A DNA stretch of 64,000 nt from Elasticomyces elasticus (Eukaryota; Ascomycota; Dothideomycetes; Mycosphaerellales; Teratosphaeriaceae). Location: NCBI GenBank assembly GCA_035926095.1, contig JAVRQT010000005.1, positions 248,001-312,000 on the forward strand, written 5' to 3'. Position numbers and translations under genes: made by a program. The notes beneath the pieces are model-generated. The model saw nothing but the letters and a program-made list of their open reading frames with translations. It ran no database searches and was not told the DNA's origin. Numbering within the stretch: position 1 is the stretch's first letter; the number at the start of each line of letters is the position of its first letter. Below, piece by piece: positions 22,301-32,613 of this stretch.

Positions 22301-23125
22301 GACGCAAAGAAGAGTCTTAGCAATAATAATACAGGTGCCCATGAGCATGCGATGAAGCAGAACGACCCCGATTGTGTCGCGAATGTTTCAAAACGAATGG
22401 CTGGGCTTGAAGGAGGATTGTTTGAGATCCAGCCAGTGACTCAGTTACTGGAACAAAGATGGTGTTCAAGCGTTGTTTCAGTCGCGTAGCTTTCTTCGCG
22501 GAAGGTGCTGCCATTATTTCAGATGGTAGGAGCTAGTCTGTATGCAGACCGCAGAGATTCGCCAGCCGGGAGACATGAATGAGGCATGATCAGATATGGC
22601 TCATGCTGTAGTGCCCCGTAGTGCCCCCAACAACAATCTCTTCTTCGTGGCGCATCCAGCTTTGTAGCTGCCAGTCCTTCCCATGTATGTCGTACGCCGC
22701 GAGCGATGGATGTATTTCGCCACTTCAATAGGTCTGCTGTGTCGGAGACGGGGGGTATATTGGAGTGAGGAAAGAGGTCCGGCCATGTTCTACAAAGCAG
22801 AGCAGACAAGGAAGGGAGTCTGAGAAGCTGAAGTCTGAAACACTTGGCACCGACAAGCGTCCGAAGTTTAACCGCGCATATGTACATCACGATTACACAA
22901 GCAAGAAACATGTTTCCTTGATTGCGCTGCGGTAACATCAACGGACCCGTGTTTGAGAGAGCAGGAGGCAAGACGACGGAAACGCAAGCAAGCACTCACC
23001 TTATTGGCATTAGTGGTTGTTCGTCTCGTAGCTCGTCGACTGCAAAGATAAGGAACGCCAACTTGAAGGATAGTGACCTTGGGCCAGCGAACACCTTTGA
23101 CATCTTCGGATCCACACAGGTATTG
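22301..23125. other. Intergenic region
   Basis: 3' flank of copy C and 5' flank of the DHA2 transporter. The open frame on the plus strand from 22922 lacks an ATG before 23126, so I regard it as untranslated leader. Minus-strand frames show no protein-like signal. Confidence 0.4.
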
Positions 23126-24943
23126 ATGCCTACGAATGGCGTCCCCAAGTCTGGTCATCTCGCTGCCAATGGCCATCCAACGGAGCAAAGCCCATTGATC
23201 CCCCAAGGCCCATCTACCGTCGATGCATCGCAAGAAGCAGCCCTTGACTCGGACATCAATGGCAAAATCAACCGCCATAGCAAGCCTCAGAAAGAGGACT
23301 CGGATGATGGCCACACTACCGCCAACCAGTCCCTGACCCTAGCCCGCACCATCCTGTGCACCGTAGCACTGGGTTCCCTTATCTTCCTGCAAGCAACCAA
23401 CATCTCCCTCCTGACCACAACTCAGACGTCTATCGCCGGCGATCTGGACGCTTACGAGAAGACTAGCTGGTTCACGTCCTCATATCTCATCGCTATGAGT
23501 GCTCTGTCACCGCTGAACGGCAAGCTGGCTGCGGTCTTTTCGCCACGGATCTGTATCTTCGCATCTACGATTATCTTGGCGCTGGGAGTAGTGTTGTCAA
23601 GTTTGGCCCAAAGCTTCGAAGCCTTCGTAACTGGACGAGCGATCACGGGTATCGGCGCTAGCGGCGTCTTTACAATCTCGATCATCATTGTCCTTGAACT
23701 TACCGGCTCGAAACGTCGCGGCCTGGCTATCGGGCTCCTAAACTCAGGCTACACTGTCGGTGTCGCGGTGGGAGCCACAGCTGCGGGTGCTCTACTACCA
23801 TATATAGGCTGGCGAGCATTGTTCTGGGCTCAAGCACCAATCTCCATTCTCGGCGGATCAGTTCTGCTCTTCGCCATCCCCCATGACTTCACGGCTGGCA
23901 CCAAGGACAAGACAGGCCACAGTACGCTGAAACGTCTTGCACGACTCGACTATCTTGGAGCAGTTACTCTGACTGCCTCGATTGTTTTGTTGCTGTATGC
24001 CCTAAGCTCGCCGAAGGAGATACCACTCCTGCCGATAATCTTATCTGCAATCGTCTTGGTGACCTTCATATTGAATGAGACCTACCTAGCACACGATCCC
24101 ATCATTCCGGTGTCTCTGCTCCGTTCCCGAGGCCTGCTACTCACCTGCCTGGGGACAGTAGGCTACATGATGGCACGCTGGACTGTCCTCTTCTACACGC
24201 CTACCTACGCTCTCGCAGTTCGGCAATGGTCGCCAGGAACCGCGGGCTCAATCCTGATTCCAACGAATGCCGGCTTCGCACTTGGCGGACTGGCGGTAGG
24301 CTGGCTGCACATCACCCGCCGTGGAAGCTTCTACATCGCCACCTTGGTAGTCTACGCTCTCTTTCCGGTCACGCTGGTAGCATTGGCAATGCTGTCAACT
24401 CAGCACAGCCCTCCGGCCCTTTTTGTGCTCGTAGTGGGGCTCTGTGGTGCCGTAACAGGAGCAGCGCTGAACTACAATCTCGCGCATCTCCTCCACCTCA
24501 CGCCCAAATCAACACACTATATCGCCACCTCCCTGCTGGCAACATTCCGAGGTTTCGCTGGCTCTTTCGGGTCCGCGATAGGTGGTGGTATTTTCACACG
24601 CAAACTCTCTATCTCTTTAAAGCAAGGCTTTGAGGATGCTGGCCTCGAGCACGAGAAAGGGCTCATTAGGCGTCTACTCGGATCACCTGCTCTCGTGGGT
24701 CAGTTGAATGGTGTGGAGAAGAGGGTAGCGATTACGGGATACGAAGACGCTTTGCGAACACTGTTCCTGGCTGGTGCAGGCTTGGCGACTGTAACTGTGT
24801 TGGTGCAGGCTGGGACTGGGTGGAAAGCGGCGATAGAGGAGGACAGTGTGCTGGAGGAGGAGAGGGAGGCGCTTATGGAGCGTGCAGATGGTGACGAGGA
24901 TGATGAAGATAGACATAGATCGGGATCAGACTCCCATGTGTAG
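23126..24943 (+). CDS. MFS transporter, DHA2 (14-TM) type, Vba/Fnx1-like
   Basis: A single-exon protein of 605 aa from ATG 23126. An 80-residue hydrophilic N-terminus with an acidic/dileucine-like EQSPLIP precedes about 14 hydrophobic segments. The first loop region reads DAYEKTSWFTSSYLIAMSALSPLNGKLA, corresponding to the motif-A region, and GRAITGIGASGVFTIS follows. LLNSGYTVGVAVGATAAGALLPYIGWR is the antiporter motif-C region. This resembles yeast vacuolar basic amino-acid transporters and S. pombe Fnx1, but the split between vacuolar amino-acid import and drug efflux cannot be made by eye. The tail is acidic (DGDEDDEDRHR). It separates the family-1 tandem array from copy D. Confidence 0.87.
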   Translation: MPTNGVPKSGHLAANGHPTEQSPLIPQGPSTVDASQEAALDSDINGKINRHSKPQKEDSDDGHTTANQSLTLARTILCTVALGSLIFLQATNISLLTTTQTSIAGDLDAYEKTSWFTSSYLIAMSALSPLNGKLAAVFSPRICIFASTIILALGVVLSSLAQSFEAFVTGRAITGIGASGVFTISIIIVLELTGSKRRGLAIGLLNSGYTVGVAVGATAAGALLPYIGWRALFWAQAPISILGGSVLLFAIPHDFTAGTKDKTGHSTLKRLARLDYLGAVTLTASIVLLLYALSSPKEIPLLPIILSAIVLVTFILNETYLAHDPIIPVSLLRSRGLLLTCLGTVGYMMARWTVLFYTPTYALAVRQWSPGTAGSILIPTNAGFALGGLAVGWLHITRRGSFYIATLVVYALFPVTLVALAMLSTQHSPPALFVLVVGLCGAVTGAALNYNLAHLLHLTPKSTHYIATSLLATFRGFAGSFGSAIGGGIFTRKLSISLKQGFEDAGLEHEKGLIRRLLGSPALVGQLNGVEKRVAITGYEDALRTLFLAGAGLATVTVLVQAGTGWKAAIEEDSVLEEEREALMERADGDEDDEDRHRSGSDSHV

Positions 24944-25084
24944 AAACATGCTGTAGTGATAACGAAGGATACACCTGGCATTGGCTTGCCTGCTTTGCAA
25001 GCAGAAACTGGGTATCATGAAAGCATAGCCAACTCCGCAGCTGCAAAATCGCCACCATTCTCGATCGAAGTATCGTATCTGCAC

Positions 25085-26239
25085 TCATAGCCCACCTTCC
25101 ATCTTCACATCCTCAAATCCGCCCAGGTCATCATCGCCATCATCAAGCTCGTCTCCTGTTCCATCCATGCCCGTATCACCTCCATCGTCACCGAACGGAC
25201 TCTCCACCTTGGCCACCTCTTCCATGCCCTGCCCAGCACCTTCTCCAAGCACAATACCCATCATGTCTTCCCGTAATGTGTAGTTCATGGCAAAGTCTCC
25301 GCTCCTCACTAACACCGCAATATCCTCCAACACCTCCTTGATCCACGCCTCGGGTTGCTGCAATTCAGTGCGCAAAGTCTTGAGCGACCAATACCGGTAG
25401 CGTCTGAAACAGCCTTGCAGTGCGTCGAGAAGATCGGATTTGGGCATGCGAACGTTCTTGTCTTTGCTTCGGACTGCACCACCTGCTGTGCGCTTCCCAC
25501 CTCTTCCTGGTCGTGAAGACAAGCCGAACGAGGAGAACGAGTTGAGGTTGGAAGTGAGACCCGGATGTAGAGAGCGGTCCACACCGTTCAGGAAAGTCGT
25601 GTGGCTCTTAGGCGCCACGTGAGCAGCCCAGGACCGCGCAAAAGCGGCTTCGTATTCGGCGTCTATGATCGGTGTAGCCGTGGCTTCGTGCTGAATGCGT
25701 GGTGCAAGCGAGGTCTGTTTCGGTATCGCCGAGCGGGAGCGTCCGGGCTTGTTGATGCCGTTGCGGCCTGGTATGCCCGTTGCCTTGCTGCCTGCCTGCT
25801 GGAACGCGCCCGGTCGGTTTCTCCCATACTGCTGTGGTTTCTGGCCTGGCACGTCCTTCTCGGAGAACACAACGACGTTACTGTACTCGCCTGTCGTCAC
25901 AGCGAGGTTGTACTGCTTGCTGATACTCTGGAACTGAGGTGTATGCTGATGCAACCGAATCTGGATCTTCTGCGTCTTTGGATCTTCCTTCCCGGGTGGT
26001 TGGTGGTACAGACGCAGCTTGCCGACCTCGATAGGTGTGTTGTCCGGCGCATCCTTGTAGATGTCGGCCCACGCTTTCCAGAGATCTTCCGGTGTCTTCA
26101 CGAGCCAGGCTTGCGCGGCGGCATCGGGGAATGAGGTGTCAATGTCGTCTTCGAAGGCTTCGATGTTGGCAAGATCGCTGGGTGAGCCAGGATCGACCTT
26201 GATCTCGGGCTTAAACTCGGTCTTGAAGGAGGAGTCCAT
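25085..26239 (-). CDS. TFG2: Transcription initiation factor IIF, beta subunit
   Basis: A single exon of 384 aa. The N-terminal dimerisation region follows an acidic leader: AWLVKTPEDLWKAWADI, then IEVGKLRLYHQP and a strand with NVVVFSEKD. A basic, disordered linker comes next (NKPGRSRSAIPKQ, GRGGKRTAGGAVRSKDKN). The C-terminal winged helix is clear: MPKSDLLDALQGCFRRYRYW followed by SLKTLRTELQQPEAWIKEVL. The tail is acidic. This order is that of Rap30/Tfg2, which with the alpha subunit binds RNA polymerase II in the pre-initiation complex. Length agrees with fungal orthologs. The ATG at 26239 is well placed. It is an essential housekeeping gene that lies between copies C and D of the F-box-like family. 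Confidence 0.93.
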   Translation of the reverse strand: MDSSFKTEFKPEIKVDPGSPSDLANIEAFEDDIDTSFPDAAAQAWLVKTPEDLWKAWADIYKDAPDNTPIEVGKLRLYHQPPGKEDPKTQKIQIRLHQHTPQFQSISKQYNLAVTTGEYSNVVVFSEKDVPGQKPQQYGRNRPGAFQQAGSKATGIPGRNGINKPGRSRSAIPKQTSLAPRIQHEATATPIIDAEYEAAFARSWAAHVAPKSHTTFLNGVDRSLHPGLTSNLNSFSSFGLSSRPGRGGKRTAGGAVRSKDKNVRMPKSDLLDALQGCFRRYRYWSLKTLRTELQQPEAWIKEVLEDIAVLVRSGDFAMNYTLREDMMGIVLGEGAGQGMEEVAKVESPFGDDGGDTGMDGTGDELDDGDDDLGGFEDVKMEGGL

Positions 26240-26792
26240 AGTGGTATTGGTGTGAGGATGTTTGTGTGCTCGAGAGCGCTCTAAACAATAGATCGACGCT
26301 CGTCGCGCTTGTCATGCACGAGCGGGTACAGCCGCCATATATTCACATGCAAGACGTTTAGAAGATGGTATGAATCTGCTATCTCGATCTATTGATGACA
26401 GACTCTGCAGACCTCTCTACCTGGTTCGCATCCCTCTCCGAACGATCAGTGATAACCACCGTCCATTCTCCTGGTGCTGAGAACCTTCCTTCCCTTCACG
26501 GCCCACCACTCCAGTAGCACTCAATGAAGTGGGTGCATTGGGGCAGTTTCCGCCAACTCTTCCATATCAGACTCATGGTGCCGGCAGCCCTCAAGTACCA
26601 GTTTTTCTCAACGTCACCTGCTTTGACGTGCGGCAATAGTACGTCTGACAGGTGTCGACTGATTCTTCATAACCCCAATCAGCGTATGTCCCGCGGTCGT
26701 TCCAAGTCCAATAGCACATCCAACGCTGTGGTGCGGTCCAAGATCATCGTATCCTATGGATATCCAGAAAATCGACGAGTCGTGGCACTGGT
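26240..26792. other. Intergenic region
   Basis: 5' flank of TFIIF-beta and 3' flank of the NAD(P)-binding gene. I see no supported gene or element. The plus-strand open frame at 26524 has no recognisable protein features. Confidence 0.4.
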
Positions 26793-27514
26793 TTACTTGC
26801 TAGCGTAGTAGCTCATATCACAAGTATGCACCGCCGCATCCTCAACAATCGTGCGATAATTGTACGCCGCGGTGTCCCTGAAGACGCCAATACTGATTTT
26901 AGAGTTGGATCGGACGAGAGTACCTTTCGACGGACCATCACCAATGATTCCAGCACGGTGTATCATCCATTCGAGATCCATGCCTTCCGTTACAAGATAG
27001 CCGTGCACGGCTTCGTTGTCGGAGTGCTGTCCGTCAAAACCACGGGCAATGGTGTAGCGGAACATCCATGTGATCGGTGTGAGAGAGCCGCCGTATGGTC
27101 TTGTGAGGCCGCCGGATTGATAGAGGAAGCGTCTGGTATCTGTCAGCACCTATCGTTTATCGAATACGGCGAGGCGGGAGGATCTTACTTCACACCCTGC
27201 CTTCGCATCGCTGGAACAAGCCTCTTCACGAACGCCGTGTTGATCTTGGCAGTCCGCTGAGCCTCCTTATCGCCGATCATTGCAACAACGTAGTCTACGT
27301 CTTTGACCAGATCGTCGAGTTCGAGAGAAGGGTCCGTAACGGAGCCTTGTCGGACGTCTAGATTCTTGTTGTTGTCGTGCGAGGGCATTTTCGAGGGCGT
27401 TCGGGCTAGTGCTCTGACGCGGTGGCCATCGGCAAGGGCGAGGGAGACGAAGTGTTTGCCTGTTCCGCCAGTGGCGCCGAGGACAAGGAAAGTTTTCGGG
27501 GTCCTTGAGGCCAT
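26793..27514 (-). CDS. NAD(P)-binding (NmrA-like, atypical SDR) protein
   Basis: Two exons, complement(26793-27132, 27189-27514), give 221 aa. The 56-bp intron (GTAAGA to CCAG) joins RRQGV to KRFLYQSGG, a typical family reading; an acceptor eight bases upstream (ACAG) would break the frame. The N-terminus has the atypical-SDR Rossmann motif in FLVLGATGGTGKHFVSLAL, then the NADP-type basic residues in VRALARTPSKM and the acidic DVRQGSVTD turn. Proteins of this kind bind NAD(P)H and act as redox-sensitive reductases or regulators. Catalytic residues of classical SDRs are absent, as usual in the group. A TATA-like sequence lies about 275 bp upstream. Confidence 0.87.
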
Positions 27515-28667
27515 CTGGTGCTAAGTCCGTGGAACAATTGGCGACTGTCGCGGCAGTAGAGTCTCAGTATGAGCTTGTTCGGCAGGTTCTAGGCACGAGA
27601 TCGCTGTCGTAAGCTCAAGCCGAAGATTGCTATGTCTGTTCCTTTACGTGATCTTGTAAGGGAGGAGTCGGGTATGTCCTAAGCACTGCAGAGGTCAAGC
27701 AAATAAGGATAGATGGGATAGCAGTAAAGGTGACGAATAAAGTGTGATGCTTCTGTTGGACTTCGAGAAGGGATGAGGATCTTGACTTATATATACTTGG
27801 TCCTGTTCCACGTCAAATACGAGCAAGGGTGTAGCGTGGTTGGTATGCGAGCTCGCGAAGGAGCAATGTTCGGCCGGACCTCTCGAATTCCTTGCCTGGC
27901 CTCGCTGAAATGACGGACTTCTGGTGGCGTTTCGACTACAACATCGTTTGCCATCGCACGTTGCGGAGGACCTTCATGAAAGTCGTCATGCTGCTGATGA
28001 TGAGGCAGGGAATTGGTGATGTCGAGAGAGCAAGTTGGCTTCAACGGAACTACCCGTGTCACGTGAGACTCCACTTTTTACCTCACTTCATGTTCGTTTT
28101 CTTTCTCATTCATAACGACCGTGAGGAACCGAGGATCCGGTGGATCGACCATAGGCGGCCCGACCTACATGGAGCTGTCGCTAGTCACCGCAGGAAAATA
28201 GCACGGAACCTCAACTAGCCATGGAGAATACAGGGGCAGCCACCTCGTGCCCCAATCTTGAAAGACGAGGACATGTTGTCAAGCATACAGCGACAGGCGC
28301 AACATTGGGCAGTCAAGGCAGTGCGCGTGCACTTGTCAGCTCTCTAGCACTAGCAGCCGGCACTTTTTTACCAGGCTGTGAGAAGGCGGCAATTTACGGA
28401 AGCCATAGTACTGCCGCTTCCGGTCGAGTAACAAAGGAACCACACCCTGACCCAGGTGCTCGACTCATGCTACTCAATCATGGCGCTTGAGGTAGTGAAA
28501 CGCCCCAGTTCAAGACCCAGCTGATATCGGCCACGCAGAGCCTGCCTGCTCAGCTTTCTGAGTTCTTGCTCCAAAGTCCTTGCCTACCGCGCCGATACCG
28601 CATGCAATCATTTACGACCTCGCACTTTCGAGTCAACCACTCTTCACTGTCGGTGCTGTGGCTAGCG
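27515..28667. other. Intergenic region, about 1.15 kb, with TATA-like element
   Basis: Contains the minus-strand TATA-like TATATATAAG at 27786-27795, about 275 bp upstream of the NmrA-like ATG, so a long 5' leader or a different transcript may start there. Several short open frames are present on both strands, none with a recognisable protein. No relic of the neighbouring F-box-like family was found. Confidence 0.35.
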
Positions 28668-29857
28668 CTAATTGCTGCGATTGAACTCGGCCATCGTCAC
28701 AATAGTCTCGCCCGACTGGTGAGCTGTAGCACGATATTAGTGGTGGTTTATCACGAGCTGCAAAGACGACTGACCTTTCTGCTTGTAGTCCATATAGTCT
28801 TGAAGGTTGGCCCAACTCTCGTCTTCTTCGTCAGGCTCATGAATTGGGGTTGTGTGACCCTCGTCACTGAAACAGCTCGAGTCGTCCTCAAAAACGGGAT
28901 CGTCCTGCTCCAGAAGGACTTCTCCTTGGAAGGTGACTTCCACCCTCACGAATCCGGTCACGACGTCGTGGTGAGAGTGGCTGGCGTGCGGGCATAGCTG
29001 GTGTTTCTCTTGATACTGGATCGTGGCGTGGAGCAGGTCTCCCAGTGTGATGCCCTGGCTGTTTTTAACCCGCTCTGCTTGCCACCTGGCATGGTCTATT
29101 GAGGCCGTACGACAGCAGTTCACTCTGATAGCCATCTCTGTAATTGGTGGCTGGCAGATCAGCATGGACTGGATGCGCTCGCCGAATCTAGACATCTCTG
29201 CAAGCTCGCTGTAGTCACGATGGAGTTGCCCTTCCAAACGAGCGAGTATCACTGCGAGATCTGGTCTCGTCACATCTTCCATTTCCAGCTGCGAACTACC
29301 CGGCACACCAAGGTCTTGTAAAAGTTACTGCTCTTGACGCTCTGGCTGCCAATGGATCTGTCTCCTTGCGCGTGGTTGAATGGCGAGTACCAGTCACTGT
29401 TTGACTGAGCACGCAACCCGAGCTTGATCTGGATACGTGGTGACGCGATGGTAGCAGCCAGTGCCGTGCACGCTTGCATCGCCTGCAGTGTGCTGTAAGT
29501 GTCGAGTTCGAGCAGGATGATCTCGGCGAGCTCTGGAATGCCGAAGACTCTCTCTGCCGCCTTTTGAGAACGATTGGATGGCAGCGTCTTCAGCGGATCG
29601 TGGTTCATAAATCGGCACAGAAAAGACCGCATCACCCTCATGCTCGACCGACATTCTGCTAGCGCTGTTGTTTTGGATTTACTTCCGCTCCGGCCACCAT
29701 TCCCAAGCACTGCGAGGTTGTCGATCACTTGCTGCTGGTGCTTAAGCATGTCGATTAGATCGTTGCGATGGACTCGAACATCAGGCTGGCTGGCACCGGA
29801 CTTTAGGGCGTCGAGGTACGCGTTGCGGATCTTGACATCTTGCGTGGTTGGCGTCAT
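28668..29857 (-). pseudogene. F-box-like family-1 copy D, inverted and frameshifted
   Basis: Fourth paralog, on the opposite strand and about 6.4 kb from copy C. ATG 29857 begins MTPTTQDVKIRNAYLDALKS, then DLIDMLKHQQQ and the F-box-like VFGIPELAEIILLELD. Near 29270-29310 the frame needs a one-base loss to pass from NFYKTLVCR into SSQLEMEDVTRPDLAVILARL and the remaining motifs: SMLICQPPITEM, NCCR, GITLGDLLHATI, HQLCPHA, VTFQGEVLLEQDDP. The C-terminal intron (28724-28774, GTCAGT) is at the family phase-1 site and leads to AHQSGETIVTMAEFNRSN. It shares its N-terminus most clearly with copy C. Without correction the reading ends at 29270, losing the second half. Confidence 0.65.
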
Positions 29858-30907
29858 GGTGAGGCCGTACGTTGATGTTGTACGAGCTGGCGGGCGTGTC
29901 GATGCACTGGAACAGGTCTGTTGGCTAGGCTGAGAAACTCACAACGTGTGAGAAGACCTGCGAGATGTACTTGAGTCCTCGTCTGGAGTGAGGGAGGGAG
30001 TCTTCGAGGCAGCCGGGTTTTGATCACTAGCGCTCCCGCCCTCCCGCCTTGGCACCCGGAAGTGAATGCAGCTGGCCTGCTCGAGGAATAGGCCTTGATG
30101 ATGACTTGGCCCAATGCCATGGCGATAACCCGATACAGCGTGCAGCCGAACAACGACGTTAACAGCATCACTGGCAAGACTGAGTAGAGTGTGGTTTGGA
30201 GTATACCTTGGAAATAAGCGCAGCTCTTCCAGAGAGTGCACAGCTACTAGACGCAGTTTGCTGTCTTTTGCTGACAGAAACTGGGCAAACTTACAACAAT
30301 ATATCCCGAAGACATTAAAGGGCATGGCATGGCTTGCATAGTTGAGCCTTTAAGCAAGCAATATGAAGACTTGGCACCCGGACTTCGGATTATTTCGGCC
30401 GAATCTTCTTTCGACTTCACCTCTGCCACTGGCCTCCTCTAAGCAACAGGCTTCTCTGGTATTTTCTCGCACTCGTATGATCATTCCCTACATCCGAGAC
30501 AAGCCCGATCTTCGGAGCACAAACGTCATGCAGCGATGCTTGATCAGGAAGCTACTCCATACCACGCGCGGGGTGCTGCATAACCCGCCGCATGCGGCCT
30601 ATCATACCTCGGCGGTCTACCGGGTCGACGCCATTTTGCGGCGCGGTACCTGACTGCCGCCTTGGGAACACCGTGGGAATACTGTGGTGGTTGTAAGGGA
30701 TCATTAACATGGCACCTTCTGTCTCCACTTAGTCTGGTAGGTTTATGGGAAGTACGTCTCGCCATTCGCATCATCTTCGCCCCTCTCTCATTACTTGTTA
30801 CTTTGCTGAACGACTATGCTACCTTGGACACAGCTAAAAGTCCAGGTATATGTTCGTTTGATGTTCTTCGATTGAGATCGCTTCGAACCAGACAACTGAG
30901 TTGCAAC
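29858..30907. other. Intergenic region, about 1 kb
   Basis: Divergent flank between copy D and the FAD monooxygenase. Open frames on both strands are short and compositionally unlike proteins of the region. A GC-rich palindromic patch with several GCGGC/GCCGC words lies around 30570-30660. No gene or known element seen. Confidence 0.35.
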
Positions 30908-32422
30908 ATGGGATCCCAGAACCTCGACATCGGCATCGTGGGCGCTGGTATTGGCGGTGTGATGGCCGCTATAGCTATTGCTCACGCCGGCGGCAAGGTC
31001 ACTATACTTGAAGCGGCGTCTCAGCTTGGCGAGATAGGTGCCGGAATTCAGATGGTAGGCCTCGTCCACTCTTTGATTGATCAATTCACCTACTGAGTGG
31101 CCACAGACACCAAACGTAGCCCGTCTGCTGATCCGGTATGGCGTTGACAAAGTCATCGGACGGAATCTAGTACGCTTCACAGAAGTCAACCTTAGACGCA
31201 AAGATGGCACGCCCGTTGGATATACGAAGGTTCAGCGTATTGAGAAGACGTTAGGCTTTCCATGGTGGCTCGTCCATCGACATCATCTGCACAACGGCTT
31301 GGTCGAAGTCGCGCGACAACAAGGTGTCGAGATACTCATCGACAGCAGAGTAGCGAGCCTGGAGAAGTGCGAGGACGATAAGGTCTCTGTGACAACTGAG
31401 AAGGGAAAGCATTTCACCTTTGATCTTGTTATCGGTGCAGACGGCGTGCAATCGATCGTTCGACGCACTCTCTTCCCAGATGTCAAGCCCAGACCACCGA
31501 CAGGCAACTGCGCTTACAGGGCTATCGTGCCCTATGACGAGGTAGCCGCCGATCCGCTCACCAGAGAGCTGGTCGAGGACGAGCATGGCAACCGTCGTAG
31601 TACGATGGAGGTGTGGATGGCGCCTACTGGCTACATCATCAGCTACCCGATTTCGGATGGTAAGGACTTCAACATGGTGCTCAGCCATTTCCGGGATCCA
31701 AAAGTCAGTCAAGTACAAGAAGTCGATGTGCAGGAGGTAAGGGACGAGTATGACGGATATGACTCGAGAATTAGGCGAGTCGTTGAGATGATCCCGCCGG
31801 GGACATCAAGGTGGCCTCTGCTGGTCACTGGTCCGCTCGATTCGTGGTCGAGTAAGGAGAGGAACGTGGTTTTAATGGGTGATGCTGCGCACTCTATGAC
31901 GAACCAGTGAGCACACCGACGTTTACGGCTAATGATGGTTCGCTGACTGCCGCTCCCAGTATGGCTCAAGGAGCAGCAACAAGCATGGAAGACGGCGCCT
32001 TCCTCGCACGGTGCCTTACACAAGTCCTGGCAGGACGTCTCTCCATCACCGACGCCGTCTCCATCTACGAAAGAGGTCGCATGCCAAAATCAGCCTACAA
32101 ACAACAAGTCTCGTATCTGAATGGCTGGCTATGGCATCTGCCCGATGGCGCTGCGCAGGATGCTCGAGACCAATCGATGGCGTGCGAGCTGAGAGGCGAA
32201 GTGCCTATACGCAGTGCGAATTTGTATGGTGATCCAAGCACTGTGTTGGAGTGTTATGGCTATGACGCCGAAATGCATGCTGACGAGGAGATTGCGACGT
32301 GGTTGAACGGTGGCAATCCGGTCCGGGATAATGCTACGACGGTCACAACTGTGGAGGCGCAAAAGATAGCGAACTGGCTTTTGCCAAGTGGCGAACAGTT
32401 CGAGGTGCGGCCGAAGCTATGA
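30908..32422 (+). CDS. FAD-dependent monooxygenase, salicylate hydroxylase-like
   Basis: Three exons (30908-31054, 31107-31906, 31960-32422) encode 469 aa. The introns are 52 and 53 bp, GT-AG, joining AGIQM to TPNVARLL and HSMTN to HMAQGAATSMED. All three group-A flavin monooxygenase signatures are visible: GxGxxG in IVGAGIGGVMAA near the N-terminus, the DG motif in LVIGADGVQSIVR, and the GD motif in VVLMGDAAHSM. Such enzymes use NAD(P)H and oxygen to hydroxylate aromatic acids in the cytosol. The proximal GEIGAGIQMTPNV segment is typical of the salicylate hydroxylase branch. The exact substrate cannot be assigned. Confidence 0.92.
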
Positions 32423-32613
32423 GCTAGTACACAAACGAGCAAGAGCCTCGATGCGTGTTGTCTACAACTGTTCGATTTCAATCCACCAACGAACTTTCAG
32501 GACTGCAAGAGCCATTCATGGCGCCTAGTGGTGCTGGAGGCCGATGTATCATCTGTCTCGTTCTATGTGTCGTATACTATATGTACATCCATGTCGCGTG
32601 CATCGCATCATGC

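Noticed and set aside
22519..22995. 158-codon minus-strand frame between copy C and the DHA2 transporter
   Set aside because: No motif, no conserved composition, and no splice-linked extension; likely chance.
27786..27795. TATA-like element as a firm promoter of the NmrA-like gene
   Set aside because: It is about 275 bp from the ATG and no transcript evidence is available; kept only as a remark in the intergenic entry.
30570..30660. GC-rich palindromic patch as a structured RNA gene
   Set aside because: Only short GCGGC/GCCGC words pair; no consistent stem or tRNA-like A/B box was found.
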